This document shows positions 45,166 to 54,016 of a DNA stretch of 64,000 nucleotides, in pieces. Origin of the DNA: Lentibacillus saliphilus (GTDB lineage: Bacteria > Bacillota > Bacilli > Bacillales > Amphibacillaceae); contig NZ_JABJXD010000001.1 in the NCBI RefSeq assembly GCF_019093865.1, positions 744,001 to 808,000 of the forward strand, given 5' to 3'. How positions within the stretch are numbered: position 1 is the stretch's first letter; the number at the start of each line of letters is the position of its first letter. The notes beneath the pieces are model-generated. The model did not search any database, was not told where the DNA came from, and saw only the letters and a list, made by a program, of their open reading frames with translations. A program made the position numbers and the translations under genes.

Positions 45166-45426
45166 CTATCTGCTTTTCACAAGGAGATTAACCGCTTCTT
45201 TAATCATCTCATCTGATGACTGACCACTTTGTTTTTCGTTTCGAATACATTGTTCAAGGTTTTTCGAAACAACCAATGCGGCAGTACGGTCAATTGCGCT
45301 CCGAACAGCAGACATTTGTGTGACTACATCACGACATTCCTTATCGTCTTCCATCATTTTTAAAAGCCCTCTAACCTGGCCCTCTATACGTTTTATTCGA
45401 TTTCTTACGTCCTTATCGTATTTCAT
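45166..45426 (-). CDS. cstR: CstR-type persulfide-sensing repressor (CsoR family)
   Basis: An 86-residue all-alpha repressor. Cys31 (KECRDVV) and Cys60 (NLEQCIRNE) occupy the positions that form the di- or trisulfide bridge in Staphylococcus aureus CstR. The copper-sensor histidine next to the second Cys in CsoR is absent (Ile follows), which argues against copper sensing. The end EAVNLLVKSR also matches CstR. It should repress the downstream sulfur genes until persulfide accumulates. A longer start exists, but GAGAGGTG is spaced for the ATG at 45426. The operator at 45571 implies autoregulation. Confidence 0.9.
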   Translation of the reverse strand: MKYDKDVRNRIKRIEGQVRGLLKMMEDDKECRDVVTQMSAVRSAIDRTAALVVSKNLEQCIRNEKQSGQSSDEMIKEAVNLLVKSR

Positions 45427-45570
45427 GTTTTCACCTCTCAAAAACAATATTCTAGCAATAATATACGCTAGATCATTGTATAGTTCAATACTAATGATTA
45501 GCTTCCATCATGTCAACGTCCATTTATTAATACATGTATATCCTGTATGTTATTCATTCTTCCATCATAA

Positions 45571-45588
45571 TATACCACCAGGGGTATA
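45571..45588. promoter_or_regulatory. CstR-like operator 1
   Basis: TATACC-ACCAGG-GGTATA, a palindrome upstream of cstR itself. Confidence 0.65.
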
Positions 45589-45602
45589 TTGTCAACATTT
45601 TA

Positions 45603-45650
45603 AAAAATGAACTGCCCTACACGGAAGTAGGAACAGCTCATTTTTTTACC
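45603..45650 (-). terminator. Terminator after abgT
   Basis: On the minus strand AAATGAGCTGTTCCTAC pairs with GTAGGGCAGTTCATTTTTT. It isolates the AbgT operon from the CstR locus. Confidence 0.8.
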
Positions 45651-45658
45651 TTATATTT

Positions 45659-47170
45659 TTACAAGTAGACACCGACCCCTGGTCCGAATGGAATACCAGC
45701 TAGGACAAAAATGAGCAACAGTATGATCCACGTTCCAAGGAAGATAAGACTGTATGGTAACATTAATGAGATTAGTGTCCCCATCCCTGCATTTTTATCA
45801 TACTTGCGCATGTAAGCAAGAATGATAAGAATATAAGGGTTTAACGGTGTAATAATATTCGTCGATGAATCAGCAATCCGATAAGCTGCTTGTATAAAAG
45901 CAGGGTTGTAGCCGAGTAAATAAAACATCGGGATAAAAATTGGGGCTTCTAGCGCCCATTGAGCTGACCCACTAAAGATGATCAAATTCAAGAAGGCTGT
46001 TAACAAAACGAAGCCGATAATAACAGTGATGCCAGTTAAACCAATACCTTCTAAAAATTCGGCACTGTTGACGGCAACCCATGTTCCGAGATTGGTCCAA
46101 TTAAAATAATTGATGAATTGGGCTGCGGCAAAAATCAGTACAATATAGCCTGAGAGATCCTTCATTGCTTCACCCATATATTTAGGCACATCATTGGAGT
46201 TCTGTATCTTTTTAACGGTAATACCATACGTCACACCGAGCGTAATGAAGAATAGTAACAAGATTGGCACAATACCGCTTAAAAACGGCGAAGGCACAAT
46301 CGTTCCTTCATCACTACGAAGCGGTGAATCAGGCCAAAACAAGCCGATAGCCAAAATGGCCAAAAACACGAGACCTGCAATTACTGCATTTTTCAATCCC
46401 CGTAATTCTAGTGGGGTTACATCCTCAAAAGAGTCCTCAAGGTCACCTTTATATTTTCCTAAACGAGGTTCGATAATCTTTTCCGTGATGAGCGCACCTA
46501 CAGTTGACAATACGATAACCGATACGATCATAAAGAAGTAGTTATCAACCGGCGTTACATTAATCGTTGCATCAATTGGTTTGATCGCTTCTGTTGTAAT
46601 TCCAGCTAAAAGCGCATCTGTTCCAGCCGGAATCATGTTCGCTGTAAAGCCAGCACCTGTTCCAGCAAAACCAGCTGCCAAACCAGCTAGCGGATGGCGA
46701 CCAACCGTATAAAAGACCATAGCTGCAAGTGGTGGAACAAGGACAAAAGCTGCATCAGAAGCAAGGTTTCCTAAGATCCCAATAAAGATAACAGCATATG
46801 TGACAAGTGGTTTTGGAGCATTTAAAATTGATTTTTTAATCGCTGTTTCCAAAAGTCCTACTTTATCAGCAATTCCAACCCCGAGCATCATCACTAATAC
46901 GAGACCGAGTGGTTTAAAGCCAGTAAAGTTATCAAGCATTGATCCGAGTATGTAACGAAGGCCTTCTCCGGAAACAAGACTACGGATCGCTAATTCTTCC
47001 TTCGTACCTGGATGAACCACGGTCGCACCAAGGCTGCTAACGAGCCACGATATTAAAATGATAAACAATGCCAAGTAAACAAAAATAAAGAATGGATTCG
47101 GTAATTTGTTTCCTACGCGCTCAATAGCACCTAAAAAACCTTTGTTCTCTGTTTGATTCTGTTTTGCCAT
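45659..47170 (-). CDS. abgT: AbgT family transporter
   Basis: A 503-residue membrane protein with about 12-13 helices including re-entrant segments. The N-terminal IERVGNKLPNPFFIFVYLAL and the GILGNLASDAAFVLVPPLAA and RIADSSTNIITPLNPYILII blocks are family signatures. E. coli AbgT takes up p-aminobenzoyl-glutamate; other members export sulfonamides. Because three M20 hydrolases lie upstream in the same direction, uptake of an aminobenzoyl-glutamate-like or N-acyl amino acid is the better guess. It has its own promoter. Confidence 0.92.
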   Translation of the reverse strand: MAKQNQTENKGFLGAIERVGNKLPNPFFIFVYLALFIILISWLVSSLGATVVHPGTKEELAIRSLVSGEGLRYILGSMLDNFTGFKPLGLVLVMMLGVGIADKVGLLETAIKKSILNAPKPLVTYAVIFIGILGNLASDAAFVLVPPLAAMVFYTVGRHPLAGLAAGFAGTGAGFTANMIPAGTDALLAGITTEAIKPIDATINVTPVDNYFFMIVSVIVLSTVGALITEKIIEPRLGKYKGDLEDSFEDVTPLELRGLKNAVIAGLVFLAILAIGLFWPDSPLRSDEGTIVPSPFLSGIVPILLLFFITLGVTYGITVKKIQNSNDVPKYMGEAMKDLSGYIVLIFAAAQFINYFNWTNLGTWVAVNSAEFLEGIGLTGITVIIGFVLLTAFLNLIIFSGSAQWALEAPIFIPMFYLLGYNPAFIQAAYRIADSSTNIITPLNPYILIILAYMRKYDKNAGMGTLISLMLPYSLIFLGTWIILLLIFVLAGIPFGPGVGVYL

Positions 47171-47182
47171 AGATTCAACTCC

Positions 47183-47234
47183 CTATATGATTTTTTCTAT
47201 ATGATGTTATACAAGAGGCTGAAGCGTTAATCAA
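47183..47234 (-). promoter_or_regulatory. abgT promoter with direct repeats
   Basis: On the minus strand the -35 TTGATT (47229-47234) and -10 TATAAC (47206-47211) are 17 bp apart. Two copies of CTATATGAT (plus strand, 47183-47191 and 47197-47205) lie directly after the -10, a likely regulator site. Confidence 0.6.
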
Positions 47235-47261
47235 AACAGCTCTCCTTGTATAATCGTGCTG

Positions 47262-48569
47262 TTAAAACACATCTAGCAACTGATACACACGTCTTGGCCT
47301 GCCACGTTGTCCTGATTCTTCACCGACAACTTTCGCAAGCTTTGCACGTTCAAGCTCCTGTAAAATACGTCTTGCGTTGCGTTCTGTACTCTGGAGCCAG
47401 TTTGCAAGCTCCTGTGCAGTTATTTCGTCTTTTTCGTGATGCTGTGCCAACGTATAGACTCTCTTTGCCTGAGCAGCACTTACTTTAAGGTCCTCAAACG
47501 TTTCACCCCATTTTTCATGAGAAAAACGCTGTTGGTACAAGATGTTCTCGCTTTGGTCTCTAAGCTCTATCACCTCCTTTTCTTCATTAACAACGATCAA
47601 GTTATGACGATCATCTTGACGCGCATAGTCAAAAGCAATATGAACATGCTCATCAGCTTCTAGAACCGTTTGGCCATATCCAATACCGATTCGAACACCT
47701 AAGTTGCTTTGCACTCGAATATGCTCAGCAAGATCTTCAATTGAATGTTCAGTTTGATAGAAATCAACATCTCCACGCGTTGTGTAAATGATATATTTGC
47801 CATTACCTATTTTTGCAAGTGACCCATGAACTTTTTCAGCCACCTGCAGTAAAACGTGGTGTAATTCAAGCTCAGAGTGTTGTATTTTATAAGGTATAAA
47901 TCCGTCTTCAATTGTTGATGGATAAATGACTTCAAATCCAATCATGACGAGCTGTTTTTTTCGATAAGACAGTTTTTGGGCGCGTTGTCTTAAATAATCA
48001 ATCGCTAGACGGACTGACAGCTCAGATGGAACAACTCTGAATACGGGGATGTTTTTTTCTTTAAGCTTGTGATAAACGCTGTTAATGCACGTAACAGCGA
48101 TGTCTGTCTTTTGTTGTTTATAACATGTTTCATGGAACAGAACGAGGTGATCACTCGGTATATAGCCTGTTTTGTCATACTGATGGATCGTCATTTGGTC
48201 CAAACCTGGACACGTCTTAATGACATCAAGCTGTGTATCATCGATAGAATCGAGGCTTATCGAATGAATCATTTTTTGTTTACGCATCACGGCCTCGAGT
48301 AAGACACCGAGAAGACTTGAGCCATGAAGTGTGGCGTATATCCCTTCGTGTGGTTGTATTAATCCATTCTGAAGGGCGTAATCATATGGAACAGGACCTG
48401 AAAAAAACCACTGGTCCACCCGGTCGTGACATGTTTGAATAATGTCAGCCGTATCCTCTGTCGAATCATAAATAAAAGGCTTGATATCTAAATCATCATA
48501 CGTGCGACCAAAAGCCATAACACGCTCTACTGAATCTCGCGGTCCAATAGCGCCGACGCGGATTTTCAC
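47262..48569 (-). CDS. Transcriptional regulator with C-terminal winged helix, amidohydrolase operon
   Basis: A 435-residue protein. N-terminal part (about 1-190) looks like a ligand-binding alpha/beta domain (KIRVGAIGPRDSVERVMAF). A middle GGDEF-like segment (about 205-340) lacks the catalytic motif (KIGNGKYIIYTT, VRIGIGYGQT). The C-terminus is a winged helix (ITAQELANWLQSTERNARRI, then GQRGRPRRVYQL). I do not recognise a named family. By position it regulates the surrounding hydrolase and transporter genes. Its ATG overlaps the stop of the preceding gene by 4 nt. Confidence 0.7.
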   Translation of the reverse strand: MKIRVGAIGPRDSVERVMAFGRTYDDLDIKPFIYDSTEDTADIIQTCHDRVDQWFFSGPVPYDYALQNGLIQPHEGIYATLHGSSLLGVLLEAVMRKQKMIHSISLDSIDDTQLDVIKTCPGLDQMTIHQYDKTGYIPSDHLVLFHETCYKQQKTDIAVTCINSVYHKLKEKNIPVFRVVPSELSVRLAIDYLRQRAQKLSYRKKQLVMIGFEVIYPSTIEDGFIPYKIQHSELELHHVLLQVAEKVHGSLAKIGNGKYIIYTTRGDVDFYQTEHSIEDLAEHIRVQSNLGVRIGIGYGQTVLEADEHVHIAFDYARQDDRHNLIVVNEEKEVIELRDQSENILYQQRFSHEKWGETFEDLKVSAAQAKRVYTLAQHHEKDEITAQELANWLQSTERNARRILQELERAKLAKVVGEESGQRGRPRRVYQLLDVF

Positions 48570-49816
48570 TGAATGCCACCCGCCTCTGTCTTAAGGTAGG
48601 CACTTAAAATGGCGACACCTTTTTCTAAATCTGCTAATGACGCATGCTCGTCAGGGTGATGACTGAGACCATCTTTACACGGAATAAATATGAGCCCGGA
48701 AGGCCATTTGGCTGCCATGTTCATAACATCATGCCCAGCACCACTATTCATAAGATGAGGCTTTAATCCAATCGTTTCACCCATACCATATATTTTTTTC
48801 ACAAGAGATTGATCGAGATGGACTGATGGGTTATTAACCAATTCTGTGACACCAATTTCAACATGATACGTGAGAGCGAGTTCATGACACTTGTTTCTAA
48901 TCGCTTCTGCAACATTCTCCTTGAGAGCATCAGAGACACTGCGAATATCAACGCCTAGCTCAACGCGTGCTGGTATAACATTCATCGCATTCGGTTCTAA
49001 GTGCATCGTACTAACAGTTGCAACAATCGGTGTAGATTCGACGTTATTTAAGTTTTTCGTATATTCATGGACAAAATTGATGACAGGCGCAACAGCAACA
49101 AGGGCGTCTTTCCGTTTGTCCATTGGTGTTGTACCCGTGTGACTGGCTTGCCCGTTAACGACTATCGTCAAACGAATTGGTGTTGCAATCCCTTCAACAA
49201 CGCCTATGTCCTTACCAGCCTCTTCAATTTGCATACCTTGTTCGATATGCAACTCGACAAAGCTTTTTAGTGATGCTTGAGGTCGCTCTGCTTTACTAAA
49301 GTCATTCCAATCGTAACCACAGGCTGAGACTGCTGCCTCGATAGAAATCCCATCTGAATCTAATGTGTTGCCAATAGTCGGATCAAACAACCCACTTATC
49401 GCCTTGCTACCAAGCGTGGAAATTCCAAAACGAGCAGATTCTTCAGAACGGAAAACGATAATTTCAATTGGATGTGTAGGCTGAAACCCTTCATCTTTAA
49501 GCACTCGAATGGCTCCAAGCGCACAAAGTACGCCCGCCAAGCCATCATAGCCACCACCATTAATTACCGTATCTAAATGTGACCCGGTTGCAACAGCAGG
49601 TTGATCTAGGTCAGTTCCTTCCCACCGTGCAATTACATTTCCAGCTACATCTTCTAAAACAGTGAGGCCTAAATCGTTTTCTGCGATGTTTTTAAACTGA
49701 TCAATCGCAGCCGTCTCCTCTATCGTATAGCCAAGGCGCGTAAAGCCATTCGGTTGTTTCATAGTGTCAACTAGATTCAATTTCAGCATATGCTCCTCGA
49801 GCCACTGCTGGACCAT
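48566..49816 (-). CDS. Zn-dependent hydrolase, N-carbamoylase/allantoate amidohydrolase type (M20)
   Basis: A 416-residue metal hydrolase of the HyuC/AllC subgroup, which cleaves N-carbamoyl or ureido bonds. Metal ligands: TGSHLDTV (His, Asp), VFRSEESARFG (Glu), ELHIEQG (His) and GAGHDVMNMA (His). GQASHTGTTPMDKRKDAL is the dimer-interface substrate site. It is 4 bp after the AbgA-like gene. Its mix with acyl-amino acid hydrolases suggests a pathway that removes a carbamoyl or acyl group from an amino acid. Confidence 0.9.
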   Translation of the reverse strand: MVQQWLEEHMLKLNLVDTMKQPNGFTRLGYTIEETAAIDQFKNIAENDLGLTVLEDVAGNVIARWEGTDLDQPAVATGSHLDTVINGGGYDGLAGVLCALGAIRVLKDEGFQPTHPIEIIVFRSEESARFGISTLGSKAISGLFDPTIGNTLDSDGISIEAAVSACGYDWNDFSKAERPQASLKSFVELHIEQGMQIEEAGKDIGVVEGIATPIRLTIVVNGQASHTGTTPMDKRKDALVAVAPVINFVHEYTKNLNNVESTPIVATVSTMHLEPNAMNVIPARVELGVDIRSVSDALKENVAEAIRNKCHELALTYHVEIGVTELVNNPSVHLDQSLVKKIYGMGETIGLKPHLMNSGAGHDVMNMAAKWPSGLIFIPCKDGLSHHPDEHASLADLEKGVAILSAYLKTEAGGIQ

Positions 49817-49820
49817 GATA

Positions 49821-51146
49821 TCAATCTCCTATTCTATTAAAACCCTCATTGTTGTTGATATACGCAATCACACGTGTGAATGTTGTAACAGCCGTCTTTA
49901 GAGCTTGTTCATCAAAGTTAAATGCTGGATGATGATGACCAGCAGGTAACGGACTCGGAAACAAAAGAAATGTCGCTGTGCCGCCATTTTCTTGAACACG
50001 TTCCATCATAACTGTAACATCTTCAGATGCACCGATTTCGGCTGATTTTAAAACGTTTGTAATTCTAGGTTCATCTTGAACTGCTAACGTGATAATGTCT
50101 TGCCATTCTTCATCACATCGCCCAGTAATTGCTTTTCCCATTAACTGAGTACGTGCTGCTACACCGTGAATATCACCTGATGACTGAATGATACGAATGG
50201 CTTCATTGTACATGTAGTCATCGAGCTCAGACGTTTCTCCACGTGTTTCCAGTGACATATGCGCCGTATCAGCAACCGCATTTCGTCCTGAACCAGCCAT
50301 CAACGTGCCAACATTAATTCTCGTCGCACCATCCTTATGTCTTGGGATACCGTGTAAGTGCAAAGCGGCAGTCGCAGCTGCAAGCAAGGCATTCTGACCG
50401 GCATTCGGTTCTAATCCAGCATGAGCAGAATGTCCTTTGAATGTCACGTCCAACTTCGTACTCGCCAAAAATTTTGTCGTTGTAGCTACTACCGTACGCG
50501 CATCTGTATCAACAATCCCTATATGACCACTTAAAAATAGGTCAACGTCGTCGAGCCATCCTTTTGAAACCATCGCTTTAGCACCACGACCACCTTCTTC
50601 TGCCGGTTGAAATAACAATGTGTAGCGCCCTTTAAGTTGATCTTTATAGCGATCGATAAACTTGGCGACACCTAGGCCAATTGCGGCATGACCGTCATGG
50701 CCACAGGCGTGCATAACGCCTGGACGTTCAGAAGCAAAGCCAAGTTTCGTAGGATCATGATCTTGGGAGTTTGACTCATGTATTGGCAAGGCATCAATAT
50801 CAAAACGCAATGCGACATGTGGACCTGGTTGACCTGTCTCTAGCTGGGCTACAAAACCGGTATGACCGCCAGCCATTTTGTTTAAAACGGCTTCGGGAAC
50901 ACCGATATTTTTTGCACTTTGTTCAGCTTCAGCTAGGATATGGTCCTCTGGAACACCATACCGATCCTTTGTTTCAAGCGCATCGGTCCCATAAGTCAAC
51001 GTAAACGCGGTATCCTTTAAAGCGTCCATGAGGCGCCATGTTGTCACATATTCAGTAAAACCAACCTCTGGATATGCATGGAGCATCCGTCTCTTTTTGA
51101 TTAAATAAGGTGTAATGTCTTCGGTAAAGGTCGTGTCATACTTCAT
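49821..51146 (-). CDS. M20 amidohydrolase, AbgA-like
   Basis: A 441-residue dimetal hydrolase resembling p-aminobenzoyl-glutamate hydrolase subunit A (about 436 residues in E. coli). KKRRMLHAYPEVGFTEY starts the domain. Metal ligands lie in VMHACGHDGHAAIG (His), LLFQPAEEGGRGA (Glu-Glu) and SGHIGI (His). It has the long insert before the first ligand (about 50-85) seen in AbgA. Its start overlaps the stop of the upstream hydrolase by 4 nt (ATGA). No AbgB-type subunit of about 480 residues is present, so the partner may be one of the other M20 proteins. Confidence 0.88.
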   Translation of the reverse strand: MKYDTTFTEDITPYLIKKRRMLHAYPEVGFTEYVTTWRLMDALKDTAFTLTYGTDALETKDRYGVPEDHILAEAEQSAKNIGVPEAVLNKMAGGHTGFVAQLETGQPGPHVALRFDIDALPIHESNSQDHDPTKLGFASERPGVMHACGHDGHAAIGLGVAKFIDRYKDQLKGRYTLLFQPAEEGGRGAKAMVSKGWLDDVDLFLSGHIGIVDTDARTVVATTTKFLASTKLDVTFKGHSAHAGLEPNAGQNALLAAATAALHLHGIPRHKDGATRINVGTLMAGSGRNAVADTAHMSLETRGETSELDDYMYNEAIRIIQSSGDIHGVAARTQLMGKAITGRCDEEWQDIITLAVQDEPRITNVLKSAEIGASEDVTVMMERVQENGGTATFLLFPSPLPAGHHHPAFNFDEQALKTAVTTFTRVIAYINNNEGFNRIGD

Positions 51147-52324
51147 ACGGACGTGCCTTTTAAATCATTTAATATATCTAATGCAACTTGTTTCATCATC
51201 ATGACACCGTTTTTCAAAGCTGCTTCATTCAATTTGAAAAAAGGATCGTGTAACGGTTTTTGTCCTTCACCAATTGAAGAACCAAGCCAGTAATACACAC
51301 CTGGATATTTAAGAAGAAAACGCCCAAAATCCTCTCCTCCCAGGCTAGGAGTTACAACTGGAACACTGTCTTCCCCAAACATTTGCGCTGCTGTTTGCTT
51401 CACACGGTTTGCCCATTGTTCTGTGTTCACAGTAGCAGGGTAGCCATCATAATACGTAATCTCAACAGACGTATTCATCGATTGGGCAACGCCGTTAACG
51501 ACTTCATGAAACCGTTGCTTAATTTTTTTCTTCATGTCGTTCGACTGTGTCCGAATCGTCCCCTCCATGTTGACTTCATCAGCAATAACATTGTAGCGGT
51601 AGCCACCCTCCATCTTTCCAACTGTAATAACAGCCGGATCGAATGGGTTCGCATTACGACTCACAATCGTCTGCAGTGCTGTGTAAATTTGGTTGGCAGC
51701 AGCAAGTGCATCAACTGTGTCATGTGGCATAGAGGCATGACCGCCAGAGCCTTGCACCTTAATTTGAAAACGATCTGAATTCCCCATAATCGGCCCAGCC
51801 AAAACACCAAATTGACCAACAGGCAAGTTCGGCCATACATGCTGAGCGACTAAAACGTCAGGTTCGTGTTCAGCAAATACGCCATCAGCCATCATTTGAG
51901 CTGATCCCCCTACAGGTGAATCCTCTTCTGCTGGCTGAAAAATGAGCAACACTTTCCCCTTAATATTTGCCTTATCTGCCATCAAAAGCCGACCTACCCC
52001 TAACAGCATTGCGGTATGTGCATCATGTCCGCAGGCGTGCATTTTACCGTCAATAGTTGATCGAAACGGTTCATCTGTTTTTTCAGTAATGGGTAGCGCG
52101 TCGATATCAGCTCTTAAGCCAACTGTCGCACCTGGTTGATCGCCTTCAATAATTGCTAAAACACCTGTTCCAGCAAAGCCTGTTTGATACGGAATACCGT
52201 ATTCATCTAGTTTTTGTTGTATTTTTTTTGAAGTCTCATATTCTTCACCACTTAATTCCGGAAATCGATGTAAATCTCGGCGAAATGCAATTAAGTCACT
52301 TAATATGTTGTCAATGTTTTTCAT
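51143..52324 (-). CDS. M20 amidohydrolase (N-acyl-amino acid hydrolase type)
   Basis: A 393-residue enzyme of the IAA-amino acid/hippurate hydrolase group. AFRRDLHRFPELSGEEYETS, GLRADIDALPI, MHACGHDAHTAMLLG, IFQPAEEDSPVGGSAQM and the final LGGEDFGRFL give the full metal site. It removes acyl groups from amino acids. A longer frame exists, but TAAGGAGCGGTCGT precedes the ATG at 52324. It is the first gene of a tight operon of four followed by abgT. Confidence 0.92.
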   Translation of the reverse strand: MKNIDNILSDLIAFRRDLHRFPELSGEEYETSKKIQQKLDEYGIPYQTGFAGTGVLAIIEGDQPGATVGLRADIDALPITEKTDEPFRSTIDGKMHACGHDAHTAMLLGVGRLLMADKANIKGKVLLIFQPAEEDSPVGGSAQMMADGVFAEHEPDVLVAQHVWPNLPVGQFGVLAGPIMGNSDRFQIKVQGSGGHASMPHDTVDALAAANQIYTALQTIVSRNANPFDPAVITVGKMEGGYRYNVIADEVNMEGTIRTQSNDMKKKIKQRFHEVVNGVAQSMNTSVEITYYDGYPATVNTEQWANRVKQTAAQMFGEDSVPVVTPSLGGEDFGRFLLKYPGVYYWLGSSIGEGQKPLHDPFFKLNEAALKNGVMMMKQVALDILNDLKGTSV

Positions 52325-52393
52325 ACGACCGCTCCTTACGTTATTCCTGTTTATTCCCAAGACATCACATTAAGGAAAATGTCCATATATGTT

Positions 52394-52432
52394 CCGTTAT
52401 TACATAATAGCGGTTTACAGTTATTTTGTCTA
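52394..52432 (-). promoter_or_regulatory. Promoter and palindromic operator of the M20 hydrolase operon
   Basis: On the minus strand the -35 TAGACA (52427-52432) and -10 TATTAT (52404-52409) are 17 bp apart. The -10 is buried in a near-perfect 20-bp palindrome, CCGCTATTA-TG-TAATAACGG (52394-52413). Confidence 0.6.
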
Positions 52433-52514
52433 GATGTATTGGAGAATTTTTTGAAAACACCCATTAATCCCGCTCGTTTTTTTATGACATTAAAGGCTAC
52501 TTTAAAGCACAAAA

Positions 52515-52560
52515 AACAGCTCAACTCACAACGTTTACCGTTCATGAATTGAGCATTTTA
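52515..52560 (-). terminator. Terminator after the DUF2325 gene
   Basis: On the minus strand GCTCAATTCATGAACGG pairs imperfectly with CGTTGTGAGTTGAGC, followed by TGTTTTTTG. Confidence 0.65.
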
Positions 52561-52580
52561 ATCGTTATTTACCAAGTGCA

Positions 52581-53684
52581 TTAAGACCCTTCTGCTAATC
52601 GAATTACAGAAGATTGGCCATTGCTCCACGTCGTTTGAAATGCAACATCATAATCCTTACACATCTGTTTAATATGTTCCATACCGACATGGCCAGAAAC
52701 ACTTAGCAAAAAGACGCATATGTCAGTTTGTCTCACGAGTGCTTTTAAACGTGTTAGATCGTCCTTTGTATCCCCCCATAAAAAGAGACCGCCTCTTTTT
52801 TCGATGGCATCTTTATAAAGGCTTTTCATCGGTTCATTTCCAATGACGAGCACAGTTTTATTGTCCAACGTCTGATCTAAATCAACATCAACCTTATCGT
52901 TATTCTTTAGAGATTTTTTATTTGTGACAGACACCTCAGGTATATGAAGTTCTTCTACCTTATGTACCCAAAGTACTTTCGCTTGATCAATATGAGGGGA
53001 TTTGTATGCAATATCTATTAAATCGCCTTCTTCTATTTTAAAATTAAAGACATCATTTTCATCCAATAAAATCGGATAAATGCTGTCGTTAAAACGAATA
53101 TACGCACCTGTCTCAGCGCTTTTTTCGACAACAAGTCGACCAGCTTCCTTAATTACAGGACAGTAATTATATTGAATGCGCTCAGGTAAATCCTTGCCAT
53201 CTCCCTTCTCAGCAAGCTCATAACGAAAATGATTACTCGATGACTCAGGTCCTTCAATTGCTTTCGCATATACTTTATCTCCGTGTGACAGTCCGAGCTT
53301 TCGAATAATACCCTCCGGAACGAAACCGGCTATTTCTGGGACAAATCCCCCTCTAATTTTGCGTTCAAATGTAAACATACGATGACGAACGGATTCCTCG
53401 AGGTCACGATCACTAGCTTCTAATTGTTGATTCGTACAATCGTTTTCATCTGCTACATCTGATTGTTTATGACGATGAAGCTGGTCATGATCAATTTTAG
53501 AATCTTCTTCTTCATCGTCTAAAAAACGACATTGCTGCTTTGCCGTATATAAAAGATAAACCCGCTCAATGAGTTCTAATTGCTGTTTAAGTATAGGGAG
53601 CTTTTGGTCCATTTGTTCAAAATCAAGCGATTTTAACGTTCGTTCCATATCTACTTTAAGCATATCCAGCATGTCCATATCCAT
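52581..53684 (-). CDS. DUF2325 domain protein
   Basis: A 367-residue protein. Residues about 1-115 are helical and acidic. A middle beta-rich region (about 115-255) includes GFVPEGIIRKLGLSHGDKVY. The C-terminal DUF2325 domain (about 275-365) reads KTVLVIGNEPMKSLYKDAIE, VFLLSVSGHVGMEHIKQMCK and AFQTTWSNGQSSVIRLA. DUF2325 is a small Rossmann-like domain of unknown function, common in Firmicutes. It may bind nucleotides or metal. It stands alone; the ATG has AGGAGGTCGCGG upstream. Confidence 0.78.
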   Translation of the reverse strand: MDMDMLDMLKVDMERTLKSLDFEQMDQKLPILKQQLELIERVYLLYTAKQQCRFLDDEEEDSKIDHDQLHRHKQSDVADENDCTNQQLEASDRDLEESVRHRMFTFERKIRGGFVPEIAGFVPEGIIRKLGLSHGDKVYAKAIEGPESSSNHFRYELAEKGDGKDLPERIQYNYCPVIKEAGRLVVEKSAETGAYIRFNDSIYPILLDENDVFNFKIEEGDLIDIAYKSPHIDQAKVLWVHKVEELHIPEVSVTNKKSLKNNDKVDVDLDQTLDNKTVLVIGNEPMKSLYKDAIEKRGGLFLWGDTKDDLTRLKALVRQTDICVFLLSVSGHVGMEHIKQMCKDYDVAFQTTWSNGQSSVIRLAEGS

Positions 53685-53961
53685 TCCGCGACCTCCTAGT
53701 TTAAAATTAATATTTTATTATTTCTGAATTATTAGGGTGAATCATTCTCTTAACGTTTGCGATCAAGCAATATGTAGAAAAAGATATTATGTCTGCTGTC
53801 TACTGTACTGTCGTTAGTTTTGAATTGGAGCTTTAAGGGTGTGATCTGGACCAGATAGGGTCAATAATAGAGGGGAAATTTGGAAAATGAATAAGGTTAT
53901 GTACATACTAACAAACTCACATAAGATTAATCAAGCACGTATTATGAGTTTGTTCCATAAA
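53685..53961. other. Intergenic region, no gene seen
   Basis: About 280 bp upstream of the DUF2325 gene. An ATG at 53887 opens 70 codons, but these run into the terminator and antisense of the ABC gene and show no ribosome-binding site. The DUF2325 promoter must be here. Confidence 0.4.
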
Positions 53962-54003
53962 ATAAAGGATCGCAGCAGCATGAGTATGCGCATACGATCC
54001 CTG
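53962..54003 (-). terminator. Terminator after the ABC transporter operon
   Basis: On the minus strand GGATCGTATGCGCATAC pairs with GCTGCTGCGATCC in part (GGATCG / CGATCC at the base), followed by TTTATTTT. Confidence 0.75.
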
Positions 54004-54016
54004 AAACGGAGGCTCA

